Source: Verrucomicrobiota bacterium
Lineage (GTDB): Bacteria; Verrucomicrobiota; Verrucomicrobiia; Opitutales; Opitutaceae
Length of the DNA: 53,719 nt
Direction of reading: 5' to 3'
Assembly: GCA_016871775.1 (NCBI GenBank)
Contig: VHCI01000009.1
Span: 1 to 53,719 of the forward strand
The position numbers and the translations under genes were made by a program. Under the pieces are notes generated by a model, which made no database searches, was not told the origin of the DNA, and worked only from the letters and a program-made list of their open reading frames with translations. This document shows positions 16,258 to 24,219 of the stretch, piece by piece. Position 1 is the stretch's first letter; each line of letters opens with the position of its first letter.

Positions 16258-16724
16258 TCAGGGGCGCGCCGGGGCGGCGGCAGCGGCCAGTTCCTCCCGG
16301 ACGGAGGCCCATTCGCGCCGGAAGTCCTCCGCTTGGCGGCAGGCCGCGAGGAAGGTGGGCACGAGGGCCGCGCCGGCCGCCACGCCGGAAAGAAAGTGCA
16401 CGCCGGCCAGCGCCCAAGCCTCGCCCGCGCGCGCAACGCCCCGGCGGCGGCCGGGAACGCTTCGGCGAGCAACTCCGCCCAGACGCCGGCTTGCAGGGCC
16501 GTGCGGCTGGGATAGGATCCGCTGGCGGGCAACGGGGCGCACGGGCGCACCCGCGCATCGACCACCCAAGGACGCTCCCGGGGATGGGCCACCTTGGCCG
16601 CGCGCTGAAAAGTCCGGACCTCCCGGGTCAACTCGCCGAAGAAGGCGTCCGTGCGGGGCAGGCGCGCAGCCTGGAACCAAGGACCGAGCTCCGCGGCCAG
16701 ATTGAAGACCTGATCCCGGTCCAC
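16258..16724 (-). pseudogene. Broken PhoN-type (PAP2 superfamily) acid phosphatase
   Basis: Two frames together give a recognisable class A acid phosphatase. Frame A (start 16724, GTG) reads LGPWFQAARLPRTDAFF and the signature AKVAHPRERPW (K-x6-RP) then PASGSYPSRTAL. About position 16420-16424 one base appears to be missing, after which the other frame continues EAWALAGVHFLSGVAAG and the usual C-terminal helices to a stop at 16258-16260. The N-terminal ~70 residues with the signal peptide are absent, with an in-frame stop just before the GTG. Two catalytic motifs are also eroded: family PSGH is PSRT, and HxxSD is HFLSG. A sequencing error could explain the frameshift but not the residue losses. 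Confidence 0.75.
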
Positions 16725-16816
16725 CGTCTCCGCTCAAGCGAGATCCGCCGGGGTACCGGGGCCGCAAGCGCAGCGCGCGCTTGCCTCGGCCGCCCGCGCC
16801 CGGCATCCCACGGGCG

Positions 16817-17146
16817 ATGTCCTCGCTGCCCACCCAGTTCGACGGCGCCACCGTTCACACCAAGGCCAATGTTTATTTCGACGGGAACGTCGTCAGCCAC
16901 ACCGTGCTGCTGGCGGGCGGCGTCCGGAAGACCCTTGGGTTGATCCGGGCCGGCTCGTACTACTTCGGCACCGCCGCCGCCGAGCGGATGGAGATCGTCG
17001 CGGGCGCGTGCACCGTGACGCTGAAGGGCGAGACCGTGGCCCGCACCTACGGCGCCGGATCCACCTTCGAGGTGCCCGCGCAGAGTGGCTTCACCATCGC
17101 GGTGGCGTCCGGCCTCTGCGAGTACATCTGCACCTTCCTGCCCTGA
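16817..17146 (+). CDS. ppnP: Pyrimidine/purine nucleoside phosphorylase PpnP
   Basis: A 109-residue cupin-like protein of the PpnP (YaiE, DUF1255) family. Matching features are FDGNVVSHTV, LGLIRAGSYYFGTAAAERMEIVAG and the ending GSTFEVPAQSGFTI then CEYICTFLP, close to the E. coli protein. PpnP cleaves several nucleosides with phosphate to give a base and (deoxy)ribose 1-phosphate. The ATG at 16817 gives the normal length; an upstream ATG would add 12 residues rich in Pro and Arg not seen in the family. It precedes two peptidyl-prolyl isomerase genes on the same strand. Confidence 0.9.
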   Translation: MSSLPTQFDGATVHTKANVYFDGNVVSHTVLLAGGVRKTLGLIRAGSYYFGTAAAERMEIVAGACTVTLKGETVARTYGAGSTFEVPAQSGFTIAVASGLCEYICTFLP

Positions 17147-17160
17147 GCCCGCGCGCTCCC

Positions 17161-18315
17161 GTGCTCGGCCGGCGCCGCTTCCTCCCGCTCGTGCTGCTCC
17201 CGCTCACGGCGGGGCTCGGGGCCGCGGCGGCACCCTCGCCGGTCGAGGGCTTGCCCGACGGCCTCTACGCGGCGATTGGCACCCCGCGCGGGACGATCGT
17301 CTGCGAGCTCCACTTCCGGGCGGCGCCGCGGACCGTCGCGAGCTTCGTGGGCCTCGCCGAGGGCACCCTCGGGCCCGCGCCGCGCCAGCCCTATTTTGAC
17401 GGCCTGACCTTCCACCGGGTGGTCCCGGATTTCGTGGTGCAAGGGGGCGACCCGACCGGCACGGGCGACGGCGGGCCGGGTTATGCGTTTGTCGACGAAT
17501 TCTCGCCGGCGCTGGGCCACGAGGCGGCCGGGGTGCTCTCGATGGCCAACAAGGGGCCCGACACCAACGGCTCCCAGTTTTTCCTGACCCTGCGGGCCGT
17601 CCCGCGCCTCGACTTCCTGCACGGTGTCTTCGGCCGGGTGGTGCGGGGCCTCGACGTGCTGCCGCGGATCGAGCGCGGGGATAAGATGACCGTGGCGATC
17701 CACCGGCGCGGCGCGGCGGCCACGGCCTTCCGGGCGGACGACGAGGCCTGGCGGGCCCTGAACGCGGCCGCCCGGGCCTATGCCGGGCCAGCGGAACCCG
17801 GGCCAAAGGCCTTCTGCCACGACCCGGACGGCATCCTGCCGGCGGAGCCCCCGCGAGCACGGGCGTTCAACCACAAGTTGGCCAACGTCGAGCGGACCCT
17901 CGGCCTGAGGATCGTGGCACGGTTCCGCGCGCGCTCCCCCACCCCGGCCGAGGACGCGGCCCCGGGGGCCTTTATGCGCGGCCTAGCCAACCAGCTGGGC
18001 ACGGCGCGGGACGGCGCGCTGGCGGTGTACTTCGCGGACGAGGACGAGTGGCGGGTGTGGATCGGCGACGCGCTGGTCGGGCGGTTCGCGGGCCGCACCG
18101 GCACCGCGGCGGAACTGACCGCGGATGGCTCGATGCACGAGGCCAAGGAGGCGTTCCTCGCGGCCGCCAAGGCGCGGGCGGAGGAGGAACTCGCAGAACA
18201 GGTGCGGGCCGCGGCCGCGAAGCCCGGCACGCCGGCGCCGCCTCCGGGCCAGCGCGTGAAACTCCAAGCCGACGCGCTCCTCGACGGCCTGATCCGCCGC
18301 CTCGCCCCGCGCTGA
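17161..18315 (+). CDS. Exported cyclophilin-type peptidyl-prolyl isomerase with C-terminal extension
   Basis: A 384-residue protein starting at the GTG at 17161, 14 bases after ppnP. GRRRFLPLVLLPLTAG looks like a Tat-type or Sec signal. Residues ~40-185 are a cyclophilin: GTIVCELHF, TVASFVGLAEGTL, the active-site FHRVVPDFVVQGGDPTGTG, GVLSMAN, NGSQFFLTL and LDFLHGVFGRV. The following ~200 residues are not cyclophilin. Part of them (ERTLGLRIVARFRARSP, then GALAVYFADEDEWRVWIGD) resembles in outline a TPM/Psb32-type domain, but this is a weak visual match. It probably aids folding of exported proteins. It lies 49 bases before an FKBP gene. Confidence 0.85.
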   Translation: MLGRRRFLPLVLLPLTAGLGAAAAPSPVEGLPDGLYAAIGTPRGTIVCELHFRAAPRTVASFVGLAEGTLGPAPRQPYFDGLTFHRVVPDFVVQGGDPTGTGDGGPGYAFVDEFSPALGHEAAGVLSMANKGPDTNGSQFFLTLRAVPRLDFLHGVFGRVVRGLDVLPRIERGDKMTVAIHRRGAAATAFRADDEAWRALNAAARAYAGPAEPGPKAFCHDPDGILPAEPPRARAFNHKLANVERTLGLRIVARFRARSPTPAEDAAPGAFMRGLANQLGTARDGALAVYFADEDEWRVWIGDALVGRFAGRTGTAAELTADGSMHEAKEAFLAAAKARAEEELAEQVRAAAAKPGTPAPPPGQRVKLQADALLDGLIRRLAPR

Positions 18316-18364
18316 GCCGGCGGACCCGTTTGCCAAAGCCAACTCCGCGGACTCTCTTCGCCCG

Positions 18365-18901
18365 ATGCGCAGCGTCTACTTCCTTCTGATTCTGGGGGCC
18401 GTACTCGTGGCCGTCGCGGTGGTGAGCCGGACCGGCGTCGCCTCGCGCAACGACCCGCGAGACCGGCCCATCAACAGCGCGATGCGGGAGGCCATCGACC
18501 GCCGCAACCCGCAGTTCAGCCCGGAGGACGAGCTGATGCTGGCGCAGCGCTTCGGCACGGCGGTGCGCCGCCCCTCGGGCCTGCGCTGGGTGGAGCGCGC
18601 GCCCGGTACCGGAGTCGCCACGCCCCCGCTCGGCGGCGAGGTCCTCGCGCACTACGAGGGCCGGCTGCTGGACGGCACCCCGTTCGACGATTCGCGCAAG
18701 CGGGCCGCGCCCTTCACGTTTCGCGTCGGCACCGGGTCCGTGATCCGCGGCTGGGACGAGGCCTTCCTCACGATGCGCAAGGGCGAGAAGCGGACCCTGA
18801 TCGTGCCGTACTGGCTCGCCTACGGCGAGAGGGGCCGGCCGCCGAAGATTCCGCCCAAGGCGACCCTCATCTTCGAGGTCGAGCTGGTCGACTGGCGCTG
18901 A
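18365..18901 (+). CDS. FKBP-type peptidyl-prolyl cis-trans isomerase, membrane-anchored or exported
   Basis: A 178-residue protein with an N-terminal hydrophobic segment (residues 4-21, YFLLILGAVLVAVAVVS) and no obvious signal-peptidase site, so it may stay anchored. Residues ~75-178 form a single FKBP domain: VLAHYEGRLLDGTPFDDS, FRVGTGSVIRGWDEAFLTM, EKRTLIVPYWLAYGERG, IPPKATLIFEVELVDW, with the aromatic pocket residues in place. It catalyses prolyl isomerisation of exported proteins. Two different classes of prolyl isomerase side by side (cyclophilin then FKBP) suggest a small folding operon for the envelope. Confidence 0.93.
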   Translation: MRSVYFLLILGAVLVAVAVVSRTGVASRNDPRDRPINSAMREAIDRRNPQFSPEDELMLAQRFGTAVRRPSGLRWVERAPGTGVATPPLGGEVLAHYEGRLLDGTPFDDSRKRAAPFTFRVGTGSVIRGWDEAFLTMRKGEKRTLIVPYWLAYGERGRPPKIPPKATLIFEVELVDWR

Positions 18902-18922
18902 GCAGACCGCCGCGAAAGCGGC

Positions 18923-19696
18923 TCAGAGGCCGACGAGCGAGCCGTTGCGGCGGAGCCAGTGCTCCGCCTCGCGCCAGCCGGGGCAGACCTCCTCGACGCG
19001 CGCCCAGAACCGGGCTGAGTGGTTCATCTCGTGACGGTGCATCAGCTCGTGGTGGATAATGTAGTCGCGCACCGTCTCGGGGGTCTGGACCAGGCGCCAG
19101 TTGAGCGAGATCCCGCCCGTGGCCGAGCAGGAGCCCCAGCGGGCGCGTTGGTTGCGGACCGTGACCTCGCGCACCTCGACGCCGGCGAGCGCCGCGAGTT
19201 CCCAAGTGCGGGCGGGCAACTCGATCCGGGCGCGGCGGATGAAGTGAGCCTGGAGCGTCGGCCGCAGGTCGCCCTCGAGCCGCGGCACGCGGAAGACGTC
19301 CGCGGCGAGGCAGACCTGCGGGCGTTCCCCGGTGGCGGCGACGCGCACCTCCTCCAGCGCCCCGCGCCAGAGCACGCGCGTACCGATGGTCCACACCTCC
19401 GCCCCGCGTGGCCGCTGGCGCTGACGGGCGCGCGCGCGATCGAGCCATTCCCGATGGGCGGCGACGAACCTACGGGCTTCCCGTTCGCTGCCGGTCGCCG
19501 GGATCGTGGCCACCACGACGCCATCGCGACGCAGGGTCAGCCGGTAGCGGCGGGCCCGGGCGCTGCGCTCAAAGATGATGTTTTCCGCAGGAGCGGCATC
19601 CGCAGCGGGGGCGGGCCGGGCGGCGCCCGGGGGCGCGTGGTGCACCCCGGGTTGCGGCGCAAAGAGGCCGAACAAGCCCTGCTGCTGCTGGCTCAA
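18923..19696 (-). CDS. YgjP/SprT-like metallopeptidase (M48-related, DUF45)
   Basis: A 257-residue protein of the YgjP family. The zinc motif is HHELMHRHEMNHSARFW (His216, Glu217, His220 and a third His226), preceded by the family hallmark RWGSC (about 186-190) and NWRLVQTPETVRDYIIHH. The N-terminal ~35 residues are Pro/Ala/Gln-rich and not conserved. Members are zinc-binding proteins of uncertain substrate, found cytosolically. The gene is the last of a possible three-gene minus-strand unit with the phosphatidyltransferase and phosphoesterase, with gaps of 3 to 9 bases. Confidence 0.9.
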   Translation of the reverse strand: MSQQQQGLFGLFAPQPGVHHAPPGAARPAPAADAAPAENIIFERSARARRYRLTLRRDGVVVATIPATGSEREARRFVAAHREWLDRARARQRQRPRGAEVWTIGTRVLWRGALEEVRVAATGERPQVCLAADVFRVPRLEGDLRPTLQAHFIRRARIELPARTWELAALAGVEVREVTVRNQRARWGSCSATGGISLNWRLVQTPETVRDYIIHHELMHRHEMNHSARFWARVEEVCPGWREAEHWLRRNGSLVGL

Positions 19697-19705
19697 CGCG
19701 GCGAG

Positions 19706-20314
19706 TCAACGGATCGACCCGCGCGAATCCAGCGCGATGTGGCCGCCGGTTCCCGCGCGCCGGCGCCGCCAAGCGTGCCAGAGGGTGGGCATCCCGCCGA
19801 CGTGCCCCGGGAGCAGCAGGAGGATCGCGACCTCCTCGATGCCGGTGATCACCAGCCACAGGATCACGGCGCGGAAGGGCCAAGCCGGACCCTCGTTGAG
19901 CAGCGGGATGAGGGTGAGCGGGCAGAGGACGGCCCCGACCTTGGAGGCCCAGGTGTGGTAGCAAGGTGCGCGGCCGAGGCGGATGAGCCCGAGCACGATC
20001 ACCGCGAGGAAGGCGGCCACGCCGGTGAGGATCCAGGGCAGCTCGCGCCGCACCACCTCAGGCCAGAGCAGAGCGATCCCGGTCGTGCCGGTGAAGAGGG
20101 TCACGTAGTCGGCAGCGCTATCCAGCTTCCGCCCGAATTCGCTCTCCGCCCTGAGGCGTCGCGCGAGGTAACCGTCCACCGCGTCCGTCAGGAGCGAGAA
20201 GGCGATCAGCGCCACGAAGAGTTCCCGTTCGCGCGCGACCGCGGCACCCAGCACGGCCGGCATCAGGGCGAGGCGGGACGCCGAGATGAGGTTGGGCCAA
20301 TGCCGGCGGTGCAT
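19706..20314 (-). CDS. CDP-alcohol phosphatidyltransferase
   Basis: A 202-residue integral membrane enzyme with a perfect CDP-alcohol phosphatidyltransferase signature D44-x2-D47-G48-x2-A51-R52-x8-G61-x3-D65-x3-D69 (LLTDAVDGYLARR and EFGRKLDSAADY), whose aspartates bind Mg2+ and the CDP-diacylglycerol diphosphate. Several hydrophobic segments follow. It transfers a phosphatidyl group to an alcohol such as glycerol 3-phosphate or inositol phosphate; the acceptor cannot be told from sequence. It starts 3 bases after the phosphoesterase stop, suggesting coupled expression. Confidence 0.9.
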   Translation of the reverse strand: MHRRHWPNLISASRLALMPAVLGAAVARERELFVALIAFSLLTDAVDGYLARRLRAESEFGRKLDSAADYVTLFTGTTGIALLWPEVVRRELPWILTGVAAFLAVIVLGLIRLGRAPCYHTWASKVGAVLCPLTLIPLLNEGPAWPFRAVILWLVITGIEEVAILLLLPGHVGGMPTLWHAWRRRRAGTGGHIALDSRGSIR

Positions 20315-20317
20315 CGC

Positions 20318-20755
20318 TTACAGGAGTTCGAGCCGCCAGCGGAGCTCCGCGGGGCCAGGGATTTCCAGCCAGCCGAAGCTGGCCGGGGCGCCGCGGTTGG
20401 CGCGGCTGATGCAGCCGGGGTTCAGCCAGCGCACGCCCGCGGCGTCCTGCTCGTCGCGAGGGACGTGCGTGTGCCCGTGCAGGACCACCCGGGCGACCGG
20501 CGGCACGCGGCGCGGCGGGATGTGCACCAGGTGGCAGCGCCAGCCATGGAGTTCCAGATCTAGGTACGCGGGCCACGGATGCCCGTCATTGTTGCCCAGC
20601 ACGATGTGCAGGGGCGGGCCGAGCGCCGCGAACTCCGCGAGGACCTCCGGCGCACACACGTCGCCGAGGTGCCAAATCGCATCCGCGTTGCGCAGCCGCG
20701 CGGGCAGGCCCCGAGGATAACGGTCGTGGGTGTCGGCGATCACCGCGATGCGCAT
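20318..20755 (-). CDS. YfcE/MJ0936-type metallophosphoesterase
   Basis: A 145-residue calcineurin-fold phosphodiesterase. Motifs are complete: DTHDR (I), HLGDVCAPE (II), LGNNDGHPW (III; GNHD-type with N for H), HGHTHVP (IV/V) and a final NPGCISRANRG. Enzymes of this type hydrolyse small phosphodiesters or nucleotides with Mn2+ or similar metals. Cytosolic. It heads the group with the phosphatidyltransferase and the YgjP-like gene. Confidence 0.9.
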   Translation of the reverse strand: MRIAVIADTHDRYPRGLPARLRNADAIWHLGDVCAPEVLAEFAALGPPLHIVLGNNDGHPWPAYLDLELHGWRCHLVHIPPRRVPPVARVVLHGHTHVPRDEQDAAGVRWLNPGCISRANRGAPASFGWLEIPGPAELRWRLELL

Positions 20756-20794
20756 CGACTAGGACCCTAGCCGGGAGGCGGGGATTTGCACGAA

Positions 20795-20841
20795 GGAAGG
20801 CGCCGGCGGGCCTTCCCGGGAGCCGGACCGTCGTTCCGGCT
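20795..20841 (-). terminator. Tandem GC-rich hairpins after the M20 gene
   Basis: Two hairpins lie just past the M20 stop codon: AGCCGGA/TCCGGCT (20821-20827 with 20835-20841, 7 bp) and GGAAGGC/GCCTTCC (20795-20801 with 20810-20816, 7 bp). They are close to the 3' end of the M20 message, but no good T tract follows, so they may be an mRNA-stabilising end or a weak terminator. Confidence 0.35.
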
Positions 20842-20845
20842 GAAG

Positions 20846-21982
20846 TCAGGTCCCAGCGAGGAACCGGCCGAAGGCGGCCGCGCCGACGGCAAGGTCGGAG
20901 CGGGTGATGTACTCGTCCTTGGTGTGGGCGCGCGCGATGGTCCCGGGGCCGAAGGCGACCGAGAGGATGCCGCCGGCGGCGAGGACGTTCGCGTCGCAGA
21001 ACCAGTCCGCCCGCGCCCAGCCCGCCCCGGCCCGCCGCAGCGCGCGCGCCCACGGGTCGGTGCGGGGCGTGACGAAGGCCGGTCCCGTGCGGTGAATCCG
21101 CACGCGCGTGCGCGGGGCGTAGCGGCGGCAGAGTTCGCGCACGAGAGTGAGCGCCTCCGCCGCCCCGAGGCCGGGGTGCAGGCGCAGGTCGAGGCCGAGG
21201 CGGCAGCGGTCCGGCACGATGTTGAGGTCGCGGCCGCCGTGGAATACCCCGAGGTTGAGGCTGGCCGGGCCGAGCACGGGGTGGCGGCGGGCGAGGAACG
21301 CAGGCGCGAGCTCATCCCGCAGCGCGGCCGCGAGCGGCAGGGCACGGTAGACCGCGTTGTCGCCCCGCCAGGGTTGCGCGCCGTGGCAGGCACGGCCGGG
21401 CGTCTCCAGCCAGAGGCGCAAGATGCCCTTGGCGGCGTGGACCACCCGCAGGGACGTGGGCTCGAGCGCGATCCCGAAGTCCGCGCGGAAACCGGAACGG
21501 ACGAGTGCCGCCGCGCCCGCGCTCCCCTCCTCCTCTCCCGCGGTGGCGGCGACGATCCAGCGAACGTCGGACCCGCCCCGGCCGGGTCCGCCCCGGGTCC
21601 AGCGCCGCAGCGCCCAGAGCAGGGCGGCGGTGGGCCCCTTGGTGTCGCAAGCGCCGCGCCCGTGGAGGCGGCCGGCGCGGGACGTGAGGCCGAAGGGCGG
21701 GACGGTCATCCCGGCAACGCCGACGGTGTCGAGGTGCGGCGCAAATACGACCGTGGCGCGGGCCGGGCGGGCGGGTTCGAAGACGCCGATAACGTTGGGC
21801 CGGCCGGGGGCGAGGGCGCGAATCTCCACCGCGGCGCCCAGCCCGCGCAGGTGGTCAGCCATCCAGGCCCCGTAGCGGGCCTCACCCGGCTCGCTGCCAC
21901 CCGGGTCGCCGCCAGGGTTTACGCTCGGGAGGGCAACCATCTCAGCGAGCAACGCGGGGAGGGAGGCGGGGGGGCGGGACAT
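20846..21982 (-). CDS. M20-family deacylase/peptidase (ArgE/DapE-like)
   Basis: A 378-residue di-zinc hydrolase. The motif FAPHLDTVG gives His83 and Asp85, ACDTKG gives Asp113 (bridging ligand), and AGEEEGSAG gives the catalytic Glu150 and Glu151; PGRACHGAQPWRGDNAV and RIHRTGPAFVTP are typical of the dimerisation lid, and the late TKDEY block completes the active site (His of 'AHTKDEY'). It resembles acetylornithine deacetylase and succinyl-diaminopimelate desuccinylase, but the substrate cannot be assigned without neighbours of a pathway. Cytosolic. It is divergent from the SDR gene at 22049. Confidence 0.9.
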   Translation of the reverse strand: MSRPPASLPALLAEMVALPSVNPGGDPGGSEPGEARYGAWMADHLRGLGAAVEIRALAPGRPNVIGVFEPARPARATVVFAPHLDTVGVAGMTVPPFGLTSRAGRLHGRGACDTKGPTAALLWALRRWTRGGPGRGGSDVRWIVAATAGEEEGSAGAAALVRSGFRADFGIALEPTSLRVVHAAKGILRLWLETPGRACHGAQPWRGDNAVYRALPLAAALRDELAPAFLARRHPVLGPASLNLGVFHGGRDLNIVPDRCRLGLDLRLHPGLGAAEALTLVRELCRRYAPRTRVRIHRTGPAFVTPRTDPWARALRRAGAGWARADWFCDANVLAAGGILSVAFGPGTIARAHTKDEYITRSDLAVGAAAFGRFLAGT

Positions 21983-22048
21983 CCCTGGAACGCTGCGGGA
22001 ATATTTGCCCTTGTGCGACGTCGAACGCGGGGTCGAGGCTGAACGCCG

Positions 22049-23086
22049 ATGTCCGCCGTGCCCGAGTTGCCCTGCGCCCCGGAGGAAGCCGATGCCTTCC
22101 TAGGAGCCCCGGCGCCGGAACTCGCGGCCGCGCTCGCGGGCGTGCCCGGGCGGGTGCTCGTGCTGGGCGCAGGCGGCAAGATGGGCCTGCACCTGTGCCT
22201 GCTGCTGCGGGGAGCGTTGCGGCCGCTGGGCCGCGAGGCGGACCTGCTCGCGGTGTCGCGGTTCACCACGCTGCGCGACAGAGCCGATTTCGCGCGCCAC
22301 GGCCTCGCGACCCGCGCGGCCGACCTGGCAGATCCCGCAGCGGTGGCGGCGCTGCCGGACGCGGGCGTCGTGTTTTTCCTCGCGGGGGTGAAGTTCGGCA
22401 CCGCCGCCGCGCCCGAGCTCCTGCAACGGATGAACGTCGAGGTACCGCGGCTGGTCGCGGCCCGGTTCGCTAGGGCTCGCATCGTCGCGTTCTCCACCGG
22501 GTGCGTCTACCCTTTCGTCGCCCCGGCATCCGGCGGGGCGACCGAGGCCACCCCGCCCGCTCCCCCCGGCGACTACGCGCGCTCGTGCCTGGGCCGCGAG
22601 GAGGCTTTCGCCGAGGGCGCGCGCCGCCACGGCACTCCCGTCACACTCCTCCGCCTCAATTACGCCGTGGAATTCCGCTACGGGGTCCTCGCCGACATCG
22701 CGGGCCGCGTCCTGCGGGAGGAGCCGGTGGACGTCACCACCGGTCACGTGAACGTGATCTGGCAGCGGGACGCCCTCGTGCACACCGTGCGGGCCCTCGA
22801 GTTGGCGGCGGCGCCGGCCGTGCCGCTCAACGTCACCGGCCCGGGCATCCTGCGGGTGCGGGACCTCGCGCGGGACTTCGGGCGCCTGCTGGGGCGGGAG
22901 CCGCGGCTGGGGGGAACCGAGGCGCCGACCGCGTGGCTCAACGACGCGGGCACGGCTCACCGGCGCTTCGGGGTGCCGCCGACGGACCTCGCCACGATGC
23001 AGCGGTGGGTGGCGGCGTGGCTGCTCCGCGGCGGTGGCACCTGGGGCAAGCCGACCGGGTTCGAGCGCCGCGACGGTCGGTTCTGA
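22049..23086 (+). CDS. NAD-dependent epimerase/dehydratase (extended SDR) with Cys in YxxxK position
   Basis: A 345-residue Rossmann-fold protein. GAGGKMG at 40-46 is the nucleotide-binding loop and VFFLAGVKFG, AFSTGCVYP (149-155) and GDYARSCLGREEAF follow the extended-SDR order. The catalytic Tyr is Tyr176, but the usual Lys four residues on is Cys180 (YxxxC). Other members I recall from Verrucomicrobia and Planctomycetes have the same YAxSCLGRE, so this is probably a family trait, not damage. A 30-residue N-terminal extension precedes the fold. It probably epimerises, dehydrates or oxidises a sugar or sugar acid. First of a five-gene cluster. Confidence 0.85.
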   Translation: MSAVPELPCAPEEADAFLGAPAPELAAALAGVPGRVLVLGAGGKMGLHLCLLLRGALRPLGREADLLAVSRFTTLRDRADFARHGLATRAADLADPAAVAALPDAGVVFFLAGVKFGTAAAPELLQRMNVEVPRLVAARFARARIVAFSTGCVYPFVAPASGGATEATPPAPPGDYARSCLGREEAFAEGARRHGTPVTLLRLNYAVEFRYGVLADIAGRVLREEPVDVTTGHVNVIWQRDALVHTVRALELAAAPAVPLNVTGPGILRVRDLARDFGRLLGREPRLGGTEAPTAWLNDAGTAHRRFGVPPTDLATMQRWVAAWLLRGGGTWGKPTGFERRDGRF

Positions 23087-23137
23087 GGCGCCCGCCCGAC
23101 GCTCGCCCGCGGCCCAACTTTCCGCTAACCTTACCCA

Positions 23138-24181
23138 ATGAACGACACCCTCCGCGCCCACCTTTTGGCTGGGCAGGTGATCCCCGCCCTGCCGCTCGCA
23201 CTCGACCGACGGCGGCGCTGGGACGAGCGGCGGCAGCGCGCAGTGATCCGCTATTACGTCGATGCCGGAGCCGGAGGCTTGGCGGTGGGCGTGCACTCGA
23301 CCCAATTCGCGATCCGCGACCCAGGGATCGGGCTGCACGAGCCGGTGCTGGCCTTGGCGCGGGAAACGGTGTCCGCGTGGCGCGGGGCCGCGCCGGGGCG
23401 GCCGTTCGTCCTGATCGCGGGCGTCTGCGGCCGCACTCCGCAGGCGCAACGTGAGGCCGCCCTCGCGGCGCAGCACGGTTACCACGCGGGCCTGCTCAGC
23501 TTGGGCGCGTGGGCGGAGGACGACGAGCGGGCCGTCCTGCGCCATTGCCGGGAGGTGGCGCGCGAGTTGCCACTGGTGGGGTTTTACCTGCAGCCCGCGG
23601 TGGGCGGGCGCGTGCTGAGTTACCGATTCTGGCGGGACTTCGCGGAGATTCCGGCCCTCGTCGCGGTGAAGATCGCCCCGTTCCACCGCTACCGCACCCT
23701 TGATGTCGTGCGGGCCGTGCTCGAGGCGGGACGGGATGACGTGGCGCTCTACACTGGGAACGACGACAACATCCTAGCAGACCTCCTCACCCGGTTCACC
23801 TTCGGCGGGCGCACGCGCCACATCACCGGGGGGCTGCTTGGCCAATGGGGCGTATGGACCGAGCGCGCCGTCGCGCTGCTCGGGGAGGTGCGGCGCGCGC
23901 GCGGCCGCCCGCAGCTGGACGCCGGGTGGCTGGAGCGGAATGCGGCGTTGACCGACGCGAACGGGGCCGTCTTCGACTCGGCGCACGACTTTGCCGGTTG
24001 CCTGCCGGGAATCCACGAGGTGCTGCGACGCCAGGGCCTGTTCGCCACCACCGCCTGCCTCGACCCGCAGGAGCGCCTCTCGCCCGGCCAAGCGCGGGAG
24101 CTCGACCGGGTGAGCGCGGCCTACCCGTGGCTCGTCGACGACGCCTTCGTGGCGCGGAACCTTTCTCGCTGGCTCGGTTGA
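23138..24181 (+). CDS. DapA/NAL-family Schiff-base aldolase or dehydratase
   Basis: A 347-residue TIM barrel of the dihydrodipicolinate synthase/N-acetylneuraminate lyase family. The Schiff-base Lys178 is in ALVAVKIAPFHRYRT and the catalytic Tyr150 in LPLVGFYLQPAVGG; the entry GLAVGVHSTQFA takes the place of the usual GTTGE loop, so the substrate-binding loop differs. Enzymes of this type cleave or dehydrate 2-keto acids of sugars. Its C-terminus is longer than in DapA (two or three additional helices). It begins 51 bases after the SDR gene and precedes the exported Gfo/Idh protein. Confidence 0.85.
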   Translation: MNDTLRAHLLAGQVIPALPLALDRRRRWDERRQRAVIRYYVDAGAGGLAVGVHSTQFAIRDPGIGLHEPVLALARETVSAWRGAAPGRPFVLIAGVCGRTPQAQREAALAAQHGYHAGLLSLGAWAEDDERAVLRHCREVARELPLVGFYLQPAVGGRVLSYRFWRDFAEIPALVAVKIAPFHRYRTLDVVRAVLEAGRDDVALYTGNDDNILADLLTRFTFGGRTRHITGGLLGQWGVWTERAVALLGEVRRARGRPQLDAGWLERNAALTDANGAVFDSAHDFAGCLPGIHEVLRRQGLFATTACLDPQERLSPGQARELDRVSAAYPWLVDDAFVARNLSRWLG

Positions 24182-24219
24182 CCCGCCGCGCGCATCCACC
24201 CACAACGCCCCCTTCCCCA

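Noticed and set aside
14475-16943. 822-codon open frame opposite TonB receptor 1
   Set aside because: It is antisense to a clear receptor, rich in Gly/Ala/Asp/Arg as high-GC shadows are, and has no family features.
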